Shown here piece by piece: positions 6,788 to 15,881 of a stretch of DNA of 64,000 nt (its first letter is position 1; the number at the start of each line of letters is the position of its first letter). Source of the stretch: an uncultured Eubacterium sp. (GTDB lineage Bacteria; Bacillota; Clostridia; Lachnospirales; Lachnospiraceae); the NCBI GenBank assembly GCA_910584065.1, contig CAJTZN010000003.1:53964-117963 (forward strand), written 5' to 3'. The translations under genes were made by a program, and so were the position numbers. Below the pieces are notes generated by a model. It made no database searches. It worked only from the letters and a program-made list of their open reading frames with translations, and was not told the origin of the DNA.

Positions 6788-9700
6788 TTATATGTAATCT
6801 ATAAATCTTTCAAATAAATCCGCCGTCTCAGCCCGACCATCAAGCTGCTCCTGCTCCTTTATCAATAGAGCTACTATTTTCTGCTGGTCCGTTTCACTGA
6901 GAAACATGATATCAGGTTCAAGCGTTTCTTTGATACAATCATACCAACTGCTAATATTGCTTTCTTTTCCCCTTGCCAACCCCAAAACCATTTCAGAGTT
7001 GAACAGGCTGTAAACAACCTGTCCTCTCAATTTCTGAATTTCGTCCTTGATCTCCTCTTTTGTATATCTTATAAAAGCCACCTTTGCCTCTGATGGAATC
7101 TGCAGCCTATAGATACCATTTATCAATTCATCCAGATATTTGGTATCCAGTTCATCTCTCTTTTCGATAGGCAAAAGCAGGTATTCAAGATATTTCATCT
7201 TATCTATTTCATCTCTAGTGACATTCTCATAAATATACCCTGGTACCTTTTTAAAATTCGTATCCATATTACAAAGAACTGGTTCCAGCCAATTATTTTG
7301 ATATACCGCTGCCACAAACGTCTTCAGTCTTGATAATTCAAGAATTTGATCTTCGTTCAGGCTTGCCGCTCTTCCGACCAGTTCCCGGTCCTCCAGATCC
7401 GGCAGACCGAAGATGATCTTCGTGTTGGTATTTCTTATAACAGACATATCCATAAGACCGGGCGCCTGGTCCGCGATAATAAATCCTTCACCATACGTTC
7501 TCATTTCCGCGATGGAATTCGCTAACATCTCTACTGATTTTCCAAGCATATTGGAACCTTCAGCCGATTGTTCCGTAGACGTACGTTTCAATATATTGTG
7601 CGCCTCTTCTAATACCGTCACATGATGAAGCGGTTCATTTCCACTGGCAGCATTCGCCATACGATATTCCTGTAATTTCAATACCAGCAAACCCATGATA
7701 AGTGATTTCGTTTCACCAGCACCCGTTCGGCTAAGATCTACGATCACATTTTCATCAAATAATTCTTTTCCACTCAGCTCATGATTCGTAAAAATTTGTC
7801 CATACAGACCATTTGTTAATGACTTGAGCCTGGTGCAAAGCGCCCCCTTATAATCGCCCTTACTGTCAGAAGAATACGCAGAATCGTCCATTACAATGTT
7901 TATCTGACGCAGGACATCAATAAAAGAGGGATAAAGTGGTCTTCCTTTCTCATCCTTGTATCTACATTCCGATGTTTCCAGATTCCAGCCGGATACTACG
8001 TAAGATTTCTCAACCGCATCCTTCAGAACTGCCGGCATCGCCGCATACATCGGCCAGCACACATTAAATATCTCGATCAGATGGTCGATATGTTCTAATA
8101 CGTGAATATCATCCGGAAAGCTGAAAGGATCAAGCCGCAAAAGAGGCGTCTTCCTGTAGTTTGTTCCGTATACATGGACATTATCATAACTGCCAAAACG
8201 ATCCTTGTATTCTCCCTTTGCCGGCTCAATCACCATGAACTTGATCGTCTCTTTTTTGCCTTTCACAGGATGGACCATAAGCTTATCGAGCATAGAATAA
8301 ATAGCCGTCGATTTCCCTTTTCCCGTGGAACCCGTGATGAATGTATGCATCGCCAGACTATCAATATCAACACACACTTCCTGTGATCTTCCTCCACACT
8401 CTTCGTTATGCCCCATATGATAAAGTTTACCGAGCATCAGGGAATCCTTTGTGTTTTCCAGGACATTCCTTCCAAACGGAGCCATTGGAATCACCGTTAT
8501 GCCTGACACCGATTTCTTTGGCAAACCGATTTGGATCGCCAGCTCGTCTCCGCTAACAATGGACGCGGGCGTTACGATGATGCCATCCTCTTTACTCTGC
8601 AAAAATCTTGGATGAACGAGAGAACGGATATACTTCCCAAGTACGTCTGTATCTTCCGGCTTGAACCATGAATTTATATGCGAAGCCTGAACGCTTGAAT
8701 TTTTCCCCCGCATAAGCGCATTATAATTACTGGCAACGGTCAGCGCTATTTCACGATTTTCTGCAATGACATATGCCGCACAATCAAATGCCCCAAAGCT
8801 CTCACATTCATCAAGTCGTTCCAAATGCTTATCGATCTTATCAAGCAGGGTTTTAACAGAACGATTCTCATATGTTAATTGCAGACTCTTTCCTGCTGTT
8901 TTGGAAGAAGATGACGTATCGGTGACAGCTTTGTTTCTCTGCTCTATCTCTGTCGTTGTATTCGTTTTTCCCGTAGTGTCTGCCGTGCTGTTGTTCACAC
9001 CGGCATTAAATCCGACATTTGCAGAAACAACAAAATCAACCCCTACGCTTGCGCTTCCCCCAAAATATTTACCTTTTGATTTTGTTTTGCTCTGGGTCAG
9101 GGCAATCCCTTTTGAAAGACCTTCCGATATTCCCTCTGTTCTGGCTTTTGATAGTGATAACGTATCGCTCTCGTTTATCGTTACGGAACTTCTTGCGAAT
9201 GTCGAAAGTTGTGTATGCAATAATTCATAACCCTGTTTTACAACCTGGATTTCTGAGGCAGACACGGGGTCTGCCAGCATCACGATCGTATATCTTTGGC
9301 CTTTTAAAGAATCCACTAAATTCTCTATTCCCTGCACATAACCTTCCATGCTTTTATCATCTTCGTCACGCAGGGCAACAATTCCAGACACAGACGAATA
9401 ACACTTTTTGATATTGTCACTACCTCTTCCGGCAAATGTCGTCTCTTTAAATCTCGTTACTTCTGCTTTAGATATTTCTTCCAATTCAGATCCCGCAAGA
9501 TTTCCCACAAGAGCTCCTTTAAAAGCAGCCGCATCTGCCTGACGTCTCTTTACGCTCACTTGCTTTGAATCCCTTGCATTTTTAGAAAGGATTCCGAAAT
9601 AGTACTCCATTTTCTGTCCGTCACTTTTAATGATTGTCGCAATACTACAGTCAATAGATGAGACCACATTTACAATCGTTGTCAGCTTATTTAAGAAGTT

Positions 9701-9913
9701 TTCTTCCTTATTGACAACCAATTTCGTCAACTTATAAAACGTTCCGCACTCTGCGATATCGATATCTGTATCTTCCGTAGAAGGAGGCAGAATTTCGTAT
9801 GATTCCAATCGACCCAAATAGTCTTTGGTAATGATCGCAGAAGCATTATTTAATGAGTTAATTAACGCATTGTTCCGTTTCGTTTGTAGGACATCCACTT
9901 CATTTGCCATCAT
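6788..9913 (-). CDS. HerA/DUF87-type ATPase of the GTPase island
   Basis: The 1041-residue protein has a C-terminal RecA-like motor (about 515-900). It has Walker A GSTGKGKST (528-536), a FMVIEPAKGEYK strand, Walker B VTVLEEAH (765-772) and a following IIADQAPGLMD segment typical of HerA/VirB4-like pumps. The N-terminal ~250 residues form an unrecognised alpha/beta region (TIVMLADPVSA). Residues ~260-345 are Gly/Ser/Thr-rich and low in complexity. HerA motors form hexamers that pump DNA or drive nuclease partners (HerA-NurA, HerA-Sir2, HerA-DUF4297 in defence). The next gene downstream is a nuclease. It is in one run with the upstream dynamin-like gene (14-base gap). Specific partner assignments are inferred. 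Confidence 0.85.
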   Translation of the reverse strand: MMANEVDVLQTKRNNALINSLNNASAIITKDYLGRLESYEILPPSTEDTDIDIAECGTFYKLTKLVVNKEENFLNKLTTIVNVVSSIDCSIATIIKSDGQKMEYYFGILSKNARDSKQVSVKRRQADAAAFKGALVGNLAGSELEEISKAEVTRFKETTFAGRGSDNIKKCYSSVSGIVALRDEDDKSMEGYVQGIENLVDSLKGQRYTIVMLADPVSASEIQVVKQGYELLHTQLSTFARSSVTINESDTLSLSKARTEGISEGLSKGIALTQSKTKSKGKYFGGSASVGVDFVVSANVGFNAGVNNSTADTTGKTNTTTEIEQRNKAVTDTSSSSKTAGKSLQLTYENRSVKTLLDKIDKHLERLDECESFGAFDCAAYVIAENREIALTVASNYNALMRGKNSSVQASHINSWFKPEDTDVLGKYIRSLVHPRFLQSKEDGIIVTPASIVSGDELAIQIGLPKKSVSGITVIPMAPFGRNVLENTKDSLMLGKLYHMGHNEECGGRSQEVCVDIDSLAMHTFITGSTGKGKSTAIYSMLDKLMVHPVKGKKETIKFMVIEPAKGEYKDRFGSYDNVHVYGTNYRKTPLLRLDPFSFPDDIHVLEHIDHLIEIFNVCWPMYAAMPAVLKDAVEKSYVVSGWNLETSECRYKDEKGRPLYPSFIDVLRQINIVMDDSAYSSDSKGDYKGALCTRLKSLTNGLYGQIFTNHELSGKELFDENVIVDLSRTGAGETKSLIMGLLVLKLQEYRMANAASGNEPLHHVTVLEEAHNILKRTSTEQSAEGSNMLGKSVEMLANSIAEMRTYGEGFIIADQAPGLMDMSVIRNTNTKIIFGLPDLEDRELVGRAASLNEDQILELSRLKTFVAAVYQNNWLEPVLCNMDTNFKKVPGYIYENVTRDEIDKMKYLEYLLLPIEKRDELDTKYLDELINGIYRLQIPSEAKVAFIRYTKEEIKDEIQKLRGQVVYSLFNSEMVLGLARGKESNISSWYDCIKETLEPDIMFLSETDQQKIVALLIKEQEQLDGRAETADLFERFIDYI

Positions 9914-9927
9914 GCACCCTCCACTCT

Positions 9928-12063
9928 TTATAATTTTGCAATTTCTTTTTTAAGAATTGCCGCATATTCTTTGTATCCAGAAATCTCTTTCTCCTTACTA
10001 TCACATTGGCGGAGCAGCTCTTCAAACTCCTTTGTGACATTCGTTAATAGTGACTCTTCTGTTTTGTGTGAAATAACGGATAATTCTGCCTTAAACTTCT
10101 TTACTGCATCATCAAGCTTTTTATATAACTCTTCATATATTCTTGAAATCGCTTTGGATAATGCGGTTGAAAGTTCCGTTTTTTCACTGGCTGAAGTAAT
10201 CTCTCCGTTAAACTTACCGGCAATACCATTGATCTCATCCGAAATATCGACATCCAAAACAGGAAACTCGATTGCGCTTATCGTCTCCTCTACCATGATC
10301 CTAAATAAAGATGAATCATACGTTTCACTTCCCATATCGAAATTATTTACTACAACATCCAACAATCGCCTCTTCATTTCCTTGATCTGTATGGCTTCAC
10401 TAAATACTTCCTCAATCTGGTTTGAAGCATCAATTCCATACTTACGCAAGTTTTCTATCGCATCGGCCGCTATACAGTATGAGTAGTGTTCTTCATAGGA
10501 ATATACTTCTGTCCTCTTCCACCACAAGTGTCCTGTTGTATAAGACCCCGTTCTTGTTACACTTCCTGTTCTTTCTTTTATATTCAGATAATCCTTACTG
10601 GCCTCGCGAATCTCCCTGATGCCCTCAGCTCTTTCAGATTCAAGCTTTGCGTTAAGTTCTCCAAATACCGCAGCAATGTCGGCTTTGATCGAACTCATTT
10701 GATTCTCGATGACCTTTTTCTGTCCGATCAACTGCTCTCTGTCATTACTCTTAAGAATCTTCATTCTTTTTTCTGCTTTATCCAAATATCCCGCCAGTAA
10801 ATTCCTTAATTCTTCCAACGCATTCGGAATAAAGCCTTTCGCCTTCGCCTCCAAAATAGCTTCCTTCTCAGTGACAACCCCATCGAATAACTCCGTCACT
10901 TCGTCGAAATTACCAAGAAGCTTAAGATCCGAATCCAGATCATCTGAAAACTGCTTCAACGCCGAATATAGATTCTTCTCTTCTGACGTATACTCTTCCT
11001 GACTCCTGCCAGTCATATTATAAGCCAAAGACGACACCATAATAGGATTCGCACATTGCCGGATGACTTCGATCAATTCCGATGACGCACCTCTCATTTC
11101 CAGGTCTTTAACGAATTCTTCCACTTTACTTTTTGCCCTTTTCTTGAGTTTCTTCTTTATGATCGTGCAAGCCTCTGGGATATCATCCGTCGTATTTTCA
11201 TCATCACCGAATATGTCGTCATCATCCCGCCCTCTTAAAATGTCACGTATTCCACTGTCATATTTACTGGCGATCAAAACCAATTTCTTAACACCTTTTT
11301 GCGGGAGTTGGCTGGATAACAAAATCCAATCGCTCTTATCCAGAAAACTTCCGGATTGGCTCAGGAAAAACACCACATCACAGACTTCCATAAATTCCTT
11401 GGTACGGATCGTTCTTGACGCTATGGGATCATTCAGTCCGGGGGTATCAACGATAGACAGCCCCTTAAATTCCTCTTTGTTGAGATATAATGTCACAGCT
11501 TTAACAATAGGAGTAAACGTTCCGTCTTCTCCCACATAATCATTCAGGCTGGATATCAGATCCTCATATGTATCAAACTTTTTTTGATCGAGTCCTTTTT
11601 CGAGGTATGGATGGGGATCTATGCCGTTTCGTTTTACCATATCTACAATTTCTTTTGCAGACGTATAAATTTCGTCATCCAGATCAACGACCGCATTGTC
11701 TTCTAACACGTCCCACTCATCCGGAGAATAATACTCGATCTGAATGACATTTTCCTCCGAATACTCCATCTTAGTCAGCGTAGCGGTTTTGGGCGTCGAA
11801 GCTTTGGGAAGGATCTCCTTGCCGTCAAAAAGAAGCGTATTCAAAAAAGAGGATTTTCCGGCTTTCACCTGTCCAACTACACCGATATTCAGTTTTCTGT
11901 TTTCACGGTAAAAATCTTCTGTCTTGATTTTGAAGTTAGCGATCAGTCTGCGAAGACCCGCAATATCACCCTCTTTCGCATGCCCCGTAACGGATGATAC
12001 GACAGATTCGACTTTTCCCGTAAATGCTGCAAATTCTTTCCGATCTCCTGTTAATACATTCAT
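9928..12063 (-). CDS. Dynamin-like large GTPase (third of the island)
   Basis: The 711-residue protein has a dynamin-type G domain: P-loop GQVKAGKSS (64-72), a Thr-containing switch (STPKTATLT), G3 DTPGLND and a G4-like SKYD. An acidic insert (RGRDDDDIF) follows G4. The rest is mostly long helices and coiled coil, as in bacterial dynamin-like proteins, with a tryptophan/tyrosine-rich turn (HLWWKRTEVYSYEEHYSY, about 520-540). No transmembrane segment is evident. Bacterial dynamins remodel membranes or assemble on them, and some (for example DynA) protect against phage lysis. It is 33 bases from the scaffold gene upstream and 14 from the HerA gene. It is unlike the two other GTPases in the island outside the G motifs. 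Confidence 0.84.
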   Translation of the reverse strand: MNVLTGDRKEFAAFTGKVESVVSSVTGHAKEGDIAGLRRLIANFKIKTEDFYRENRKLNIGVVGQVKAGKSSFLNTLLFDGKEILPKASTPKTATLTKMEYSEENVIQIEYYSPDEWDVLEDNAVVDLDDEIYTSAKEIVDMVKRNGIDPHPYLEKGLDQKKFDTYEDLISSLNDYVGEDGTFTPIVKAVTLYLNKEEFKGLSIVDTPGLNDPIASRTIRTKEFMEVCDVVFFLSQSGSFLDKSDWILLSSQLPQKGVKKLVLIASKYDSGIRDILRGRDDDDIFGDDENTTDDIPEACTIIKKKLKKRAKSKVEEFVKDLEMRGASSELIEVIRQCANPIMVSSLAYNMTGRSQEEYTSEEKNLYSALKQFSDDLDSDLKLLGNFDEVTELFDGVVTEKEAILEAKAKGFIPNALEELRNLLAGYLDKAEKRMKILKSNDREQLIGQKKVIENQMSSIKADIAAVFGELNAKLESERAEGIREIREASKDYLNIKERTGSVTRTGSYTTGHLWWKRTEVYSYEEHYSYCIAADAIENLRKYGIDASNQIEEVFSEAIQIKEMKRRLLDVVVNNFDMGSETYDSSLFRIMVEETISAIEFPVLDVDISDEINGIAGKFNGEITSASEKTELSTALSKAISRIYEELYKKLDDAVKKFKAELSVISHKTEESLLTNVTKEFEELLRQCDSKEKEISGYKEYAAILKKEIAKL

Positions 12064-12096
12064 ACCATCATCTCCTTCTTATTTTTATTTTTAAAA

Positions 12097-13065
12097 TCAA
12101 CCAAGCGTTTTTATCCATGACTTGATTGCATCTTTAGTGTCCTTTTCGTGTGAGATCACACCATAGTCTGTCTTATTATTCCTAAACTGAAATATTGTTC
12201 CAGATACAGGCGCCTTTATTTCTTTGGTCTCATACTGCTTTTCAAAGGTGTATCCCCGCTTTCTTTTTTCTTTTTTATATGTTGCAATCACATCGCCGCA
12301 TTCAACCTTTTGGGATTGTTTCACCTTCCATTTGAAATCCACCACACTGCCATCTGGAAAATTAACAGCAATAACTCTGGTTTCTGATAATAAATCCTCT
12401 GCCATACTGCCATTTAAGTAATGGCTAAATGATCTCAATTTTTTTAGCAGCATGATTCGCTCTTCTCTTTTAACTCCCTCTACCCTTTGACTTAATGCTA
12501 TTTTGGAAATCATGGCTATTAATTTCACCTCTGCAGATGACAATCCTAGTATCGTCACAACATCTGCAATATACTCGTATAAGGTCACATTCGCAGTGCC
12601 AGAAATATTAGCAACAATAAGGGCATCTGCCAAAAAATATTCTCTGTAATTCTTTGGAATCAACTCCGAAAATTCAAGGTACAATTTTTTGTCAGTCTTA
12701 AAGCAGGCTTTATACAAATCTTCAAAAGACCAATCAGTCTGTGATTGAATCCGGAGCCATTGAATAAACACCAGTCTTTTAATAATGGCGCCTTCTTCTG
12801 CATCCGGATCTAAACGTACCAGATTGAGAAGCATCTCTAAATATACCTGGCAAACCCGATCATCTCTCAATTTGCCTAACGGATGTTTCCCGAATTTAAG
12901 CTGTCCTGCGAGAATCTCAATCTCTGAAAAATCTAGATCCATCCCCTCAGATGAGTTTCTTATGTTCTCTATATCGGAATGGATATGCCCAACATCCGCT
13001 GTAAGCTCCTGTATGCTTTTTTCTAATCTTCTAACATCCTGCTGTATATCTAATAGGTTTTTCAA
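12097..13065 (-). CDS. Scaffold protein: coiled coil, TerB-like helical domain, lipoyl/biotinyl-like C-terminus
   Basis: I do not know a named family for the whole 322-residue protein. Residues 1-45 are a heptad-rich coiled coil. Residues ~60-205 are helical and share a pattern with the next two scaffold proteins (reYFLADALIVA, YEYIADVVTILGLSSAEVKLIA, then a MISKIAL helix), reminiscent of TerB-like domains. The C-terminal ~95 residues are all-beta, with a hammerhead-like arrangement: VNFPDGSVVDFKWKV, VECGDVIATYKK, then TKEIKAPVSGTIFQF. This resembles lipoyl/biotinyl-carrier folds but lacks the modified lysine motif MKM. It may be a docking module. It overlaps nothing and sits six bases after the beta-helix protein, so translation is probably coupled. 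Confidence 0.6.
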   Translation of the reverse strand: MKNLLDIQQDVRRLEKSIQELTADVGHIHSDIENIRNSSEGMDLDFSEIEILAGQLKFGKHPLGKLRDDRVCQVYLEMLLNLVRLDPDAEEGAIIKRLVFIQWLRIQSQTDWSFEDLYKACFKTDKKLYLEFSELIPKNYREYFLADALIVANISGTANVTLYEYIADVVTILGLSSAEVKLIAMISKIALSQRVEGVKREERIMLLKKLRSFSHYLNGSMAEDLLSETRVIAVNFPDGSVVDFKWKVKQSQKVECGDVIATYKKEKRKRGYTFEKQYETKEIKAPVSGTIFQFRNNKTDYGVISHEKDTKDAIKSWIKTLG

Positions 13066-13071
13066 TAAGTG

Positions 13072-14289
13072 TCACTCCTTTTCAAACCATCTGGTGCACG
13101 AACCTGTTGCCCGATTATCAGAGAAAATAATATTATCAGGGCGATACCCTGCAAAAATCGCCTCTGTATAATTTTGATTATTGATGCACTGACATCCTAT
13201 AAACTCATTGTTCACTATTCTGTATTCCGTTCCCGTTTGAACTTCTAACAGAATACCCGTAACTCCCCAATCATACCAACACTCTCTCGCTTTTATATAA
13301 CAGTTTTGAATTTTACTGTCTTCAAGAGTGAATGATTTATGATTTTCTCCATTTGAAACCATAAACATACCACCACGATTACCTGTTTCGCAAATCCATC
13401 CACAATTAAAAAAGAAACACTCTTTAATAACCACTTCGTTAACTGAGTCAAAACAAGCGATGTGATCATCAAAATCCTTAAACTCACATTCTCTAAAAGT
13501 AAGCTTTCCTATCGCTTTAAAATTCATTTTTGCTGAATCTTTAGTAAACAATCTACAGTTAATAAATTCAACCATTTCGCACCCATCAAACAGGTGGTCC
13601 TCCCTCAATTCTATGGAAAGATTCCTGAAAGTTACCTTTCGTGCTCTATACTCTGCCGGCAGATCAATATTACATTCCACGTCCAGACTTGGGGCAGAAT
13701 AATATTGCTCCTTCTCACTATCCGTAATTGCTCCTACATAAAAATTGGCGATATATGGATAGAAATTTACTCCTTTCGCGCCTTCACTAATCACATCTTT
13801 TGCGGTATCATAATGTGCCGATTCCTGTTGCAACACGGACTTTGCCACCAGAGATAAATATTCCAGATCTTTCTTCGTAATTCCAGATAATTCGATAATC
13901 TCTGCCAAATACTCATAATTCTGCTGCGTCGATTCTCCCATCGCGACTAACAGCATACCCTCCAATGCGAAATAATATCTCGCCGAGTTTTCTTTCATGA
14001 AAGATATAAATTCCTGTATATCTGTATCCGATATTTTCAAAGCCTTTCTCATATATTCTTCTAACGGATCTTCCGCCCCCATACCTTTCACAATTCTTTG
14101 AAGATATAGCACTTGCATCTCAGATGGTGCATTTTCATACTGTACTACCGTGCAAAGCACCTTCAGATACAGATTTTTCACATATTCATCAAGCGCGGCC
14201 AGCTCCGGATTAACGATCGCATACATCTCCGCCTTCATATCTTTCATCCGTGCACGGATTCCAGAATTCGTATTTTTTGTTTTTCCCAT
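13072..14289 (-). CDS. Scaffold protein: TerB-like domain plus right-handed beta-helix (405 aa)
   Basis: The N-terminal ~200 residues are helical. They carry the pattern shared by the three island scaffolds: ARYYFALEGMLLVAMGES, then YEYLAEIIELSGITKKDLEY and LSLVAKSVLQQE. The C-terminal half is a series of short strands with regular F..C.F / I.nC.f spacing (VTFRNLSI, VEFINCRLF, LTFRECEF, VVIKECFFFNCG, IVNNEFIGC). This is the signature of a right-handed parallel beta-helix of the pectate-lyase type. No enzyme motif or signal peptide is visible, so a cytoplasmic structural or binding role is likely. It lies six bases after the dynamin-like GTPase gene and six before the lipoyl-like scaffold gene. 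Confidence 0.62.
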   Translation of the reverse strand: MGKTKNTNSGIRARMKDMKAEMYAIVNPELAALDEYVKNLYLKVLCTVVQYENAPSEMQVLYLQRIVKGMGAEDPLEEYMRKALKISDTDIQEFISFMKENSARYYFALEGMLLVAMGESTQQNYEYLAEIIELSGITKKDLEYLSLVAKSVLQQESAHYDTAKDVISEGAKGVNFYPYIANFYVGAITDSEKEQYYSAPSLDVECNIDLPAEYRARKVTFRNLSIELREDHLFDGCEMVEFINCRLFTKDSAKMNFKAIGKLTFRECEFKDFDDHIACFDSVNEVVIKECFFFNCGWICETGNRGGMFMVSNGENHKSFTLEDSKIQNCYIKARECWYDWGVTGILLEVQTGTEYRIVNNEFIGCQCINNQNYTEAIFAGYRPDNIIFSDNRATGSCTRWFEKE

Positions 14290-14295
14290 TGCATA

Positions 14296-15870
14296 TCACC
14301 TCGTTTTCGTCTTAGAAATCAGTTTCGTATAGTCCTCCGTATTCTTGTAAACATCATTGATATGAATATCCTCCGGACTCACACAGCAATTCTCCTTCAT
14401 AATATCAATCAGTTCTTCCCTGTACTCACTACCACCTGCGGCCCTGTTAATAACCGGCTCAATTCCGGCAAACATGTCCTGAAGCATATCGACGATAGAA
14501 GCATCCGTCTGAATCCCCTTTTCTTTCTTATATTGTTCGATTAATTGTAATGGATTCTGCACCTTATCCTGTAACAGATCTATTTCAGAAGGTTCCGGCA
14601 TATCAATATGAACAATGTCTGAAATAAACTTGATTTCCGTAAAGAACTCATCCTGCAACTCTTTCAGTTTTTTACCGATATCCTGAAGTTCATTCACATT
14701 TTTCTGCGCTTCTTTTACCATTAATTGCAAGGGTTCTAATATCTCTTCGGCAATATCGTCGACAGGTTTAGTTATCAATCTGTTTAATCTCCCAAGCTTA
14801 CGGCTTTCTTCCTCAATTTCATCTTCATAGAACTCCTTGCATCTAAAAAATAATTTCTTAAAATTTCTCGCAAAATTAGATTCATAAACTTGGCGATTCC
14901 ATGTCTCAATCTGTTCCCTTATCTTACCCGCATCTTCTTCAATAAATGTTTTTAAGCGATCCTCCTCGATTTGCCTGGTTTTACTTGAAAACGCAAAAAC
15001 ATCAACATAACGAACACCTTTGAGATCCAATGTGGATTTTATCTTCGCTATAATATCCTGAAGATCAGAGAAATTCTTTTTATCTGCTTTATTCAAAATT
15101 ATAAGCATCGGAATCCCTTCTCGAAGAGTTTTTATGAATTTAATATCTTCTTCTGTTATAGTTCCTGCATCTGCCTGAACAAACCACAAAATATAATTAC
15201 TGGAATTAAGCTGGCCCCTCGAAATCTGTTCATCTGTTTTCACAGAATACTTTTCTGAATCCGGCTTTGAATATCCGGGTGTATCGAGAAACGCGATATT
15301 TTCATACTTGTGTAATGGTGTCGAGAAAAAAATATTTTCCAAAACATGTCCAAGAGTTACCGGATCCGTAACCTTTTCATCGTCTTCATCTTCAACCTCG
15401 CCAAAACCGTGAGCAACTTTTTTAATATCCCTCGGTTGCATCTGCACTTTCGTATCAAATACATTGATACCCATCACTTCATGTTTTTCTCCCTTTACAA
15501 TATATGTGGGAACGGATGTAGATGGATCAATGTCTGCTGGAAGTACAGATTTACCCATTAACGCATTTAAAAAGCTTGACTTCCCACTTGAAAATCCCCC
15601 ACCCAAAGCCACGATATTTTTTCCGATCAATTTATCGTACAGAATGAAATCCCTAAACTTTTCATATTCGGACTTAAAATCTGTATAAAGCTCATAAAAA
15701 TCTTCCGGCGCATTTTTCTTCAAAACATCAGGAATTCTTTTATTGATCATTGCATCAATTTTTGATAAATCAACCTTCAATTCTGAACCTGACGCAGATT
15801 GACGTATAATATTACAAAGCAGATCATAATTAGCAAACAATTTTTCATATACTTTATCATCAAAAGCCAT
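14296..15870 (-). CDS. Dynamin-family GTPase (second of the island)
   Basis: The 524-residue protein has a clear dynamin-type G domain: P-loop GGGFSSGKSS (90-99), a switch with DPSTSVPTY, G3 DTPGYS and G4 NKAD. A long helical C-terminal stalk follows (about 330-524). The N-terminal ~85 residues are helical, as in many bacterial dynamin-like proteins. No membrane span is evident. It is sandwiched between two beta-helix scaffold genes with gaps of 11 and 6 bases, so the GTPase and scaffold genes alternate. That order suggests GTPase-scaffold pairs. Which scaffold pairs with which GTPase cannot be told from sequence. Confidence 0.87.
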   Translation of the reverse strand: MAFDDKVYEKLFANYDLLCNIIRQSASGSELKVDLSKIDAMINKRIPDVLKKNAPEDFYELYTDFKSEYEKFRDFILYDKLIGKNIVALGGGFSSGKSSFLNALMGKSVLPADIDPSTSVPTYIVKGEKHEVMGINVFDTKVQMQPRDIKKVAHGFGEVEDEDDEKVTDPVTLGHVLENIFFSTPLHKYENIAFLDTPGYSKPDSEKYSVKTDEQISRGQLNSSNYILWFVQADAGTITEEDIKFIKTLREGIPMLIILNKADKKNFSDLQDIIAKIKSTLDLKGVRYVDVFAFSSKTRQIEEDRLKTFIEEDAGKIREQIETWNRQVYESNFARNFKKLFFRCKEFYEDEIEEESRKLGRLNRLITKPVDDIAEEILEPLQLMVKEAQKNVNELQDIGKKLKELQDEFFTEIKFISDIVHIDMPEPSEIDLLQDKVQNPLQLIEQYKKEKGIQTDASIVDMLQDMFAGIEPVINRAAGGSEYREELIDIMKENCCVSPEDIHINDVYKNTEDYTKLISKTKTR

Positions 15871-15881
15871 TTTTCTCTCCT

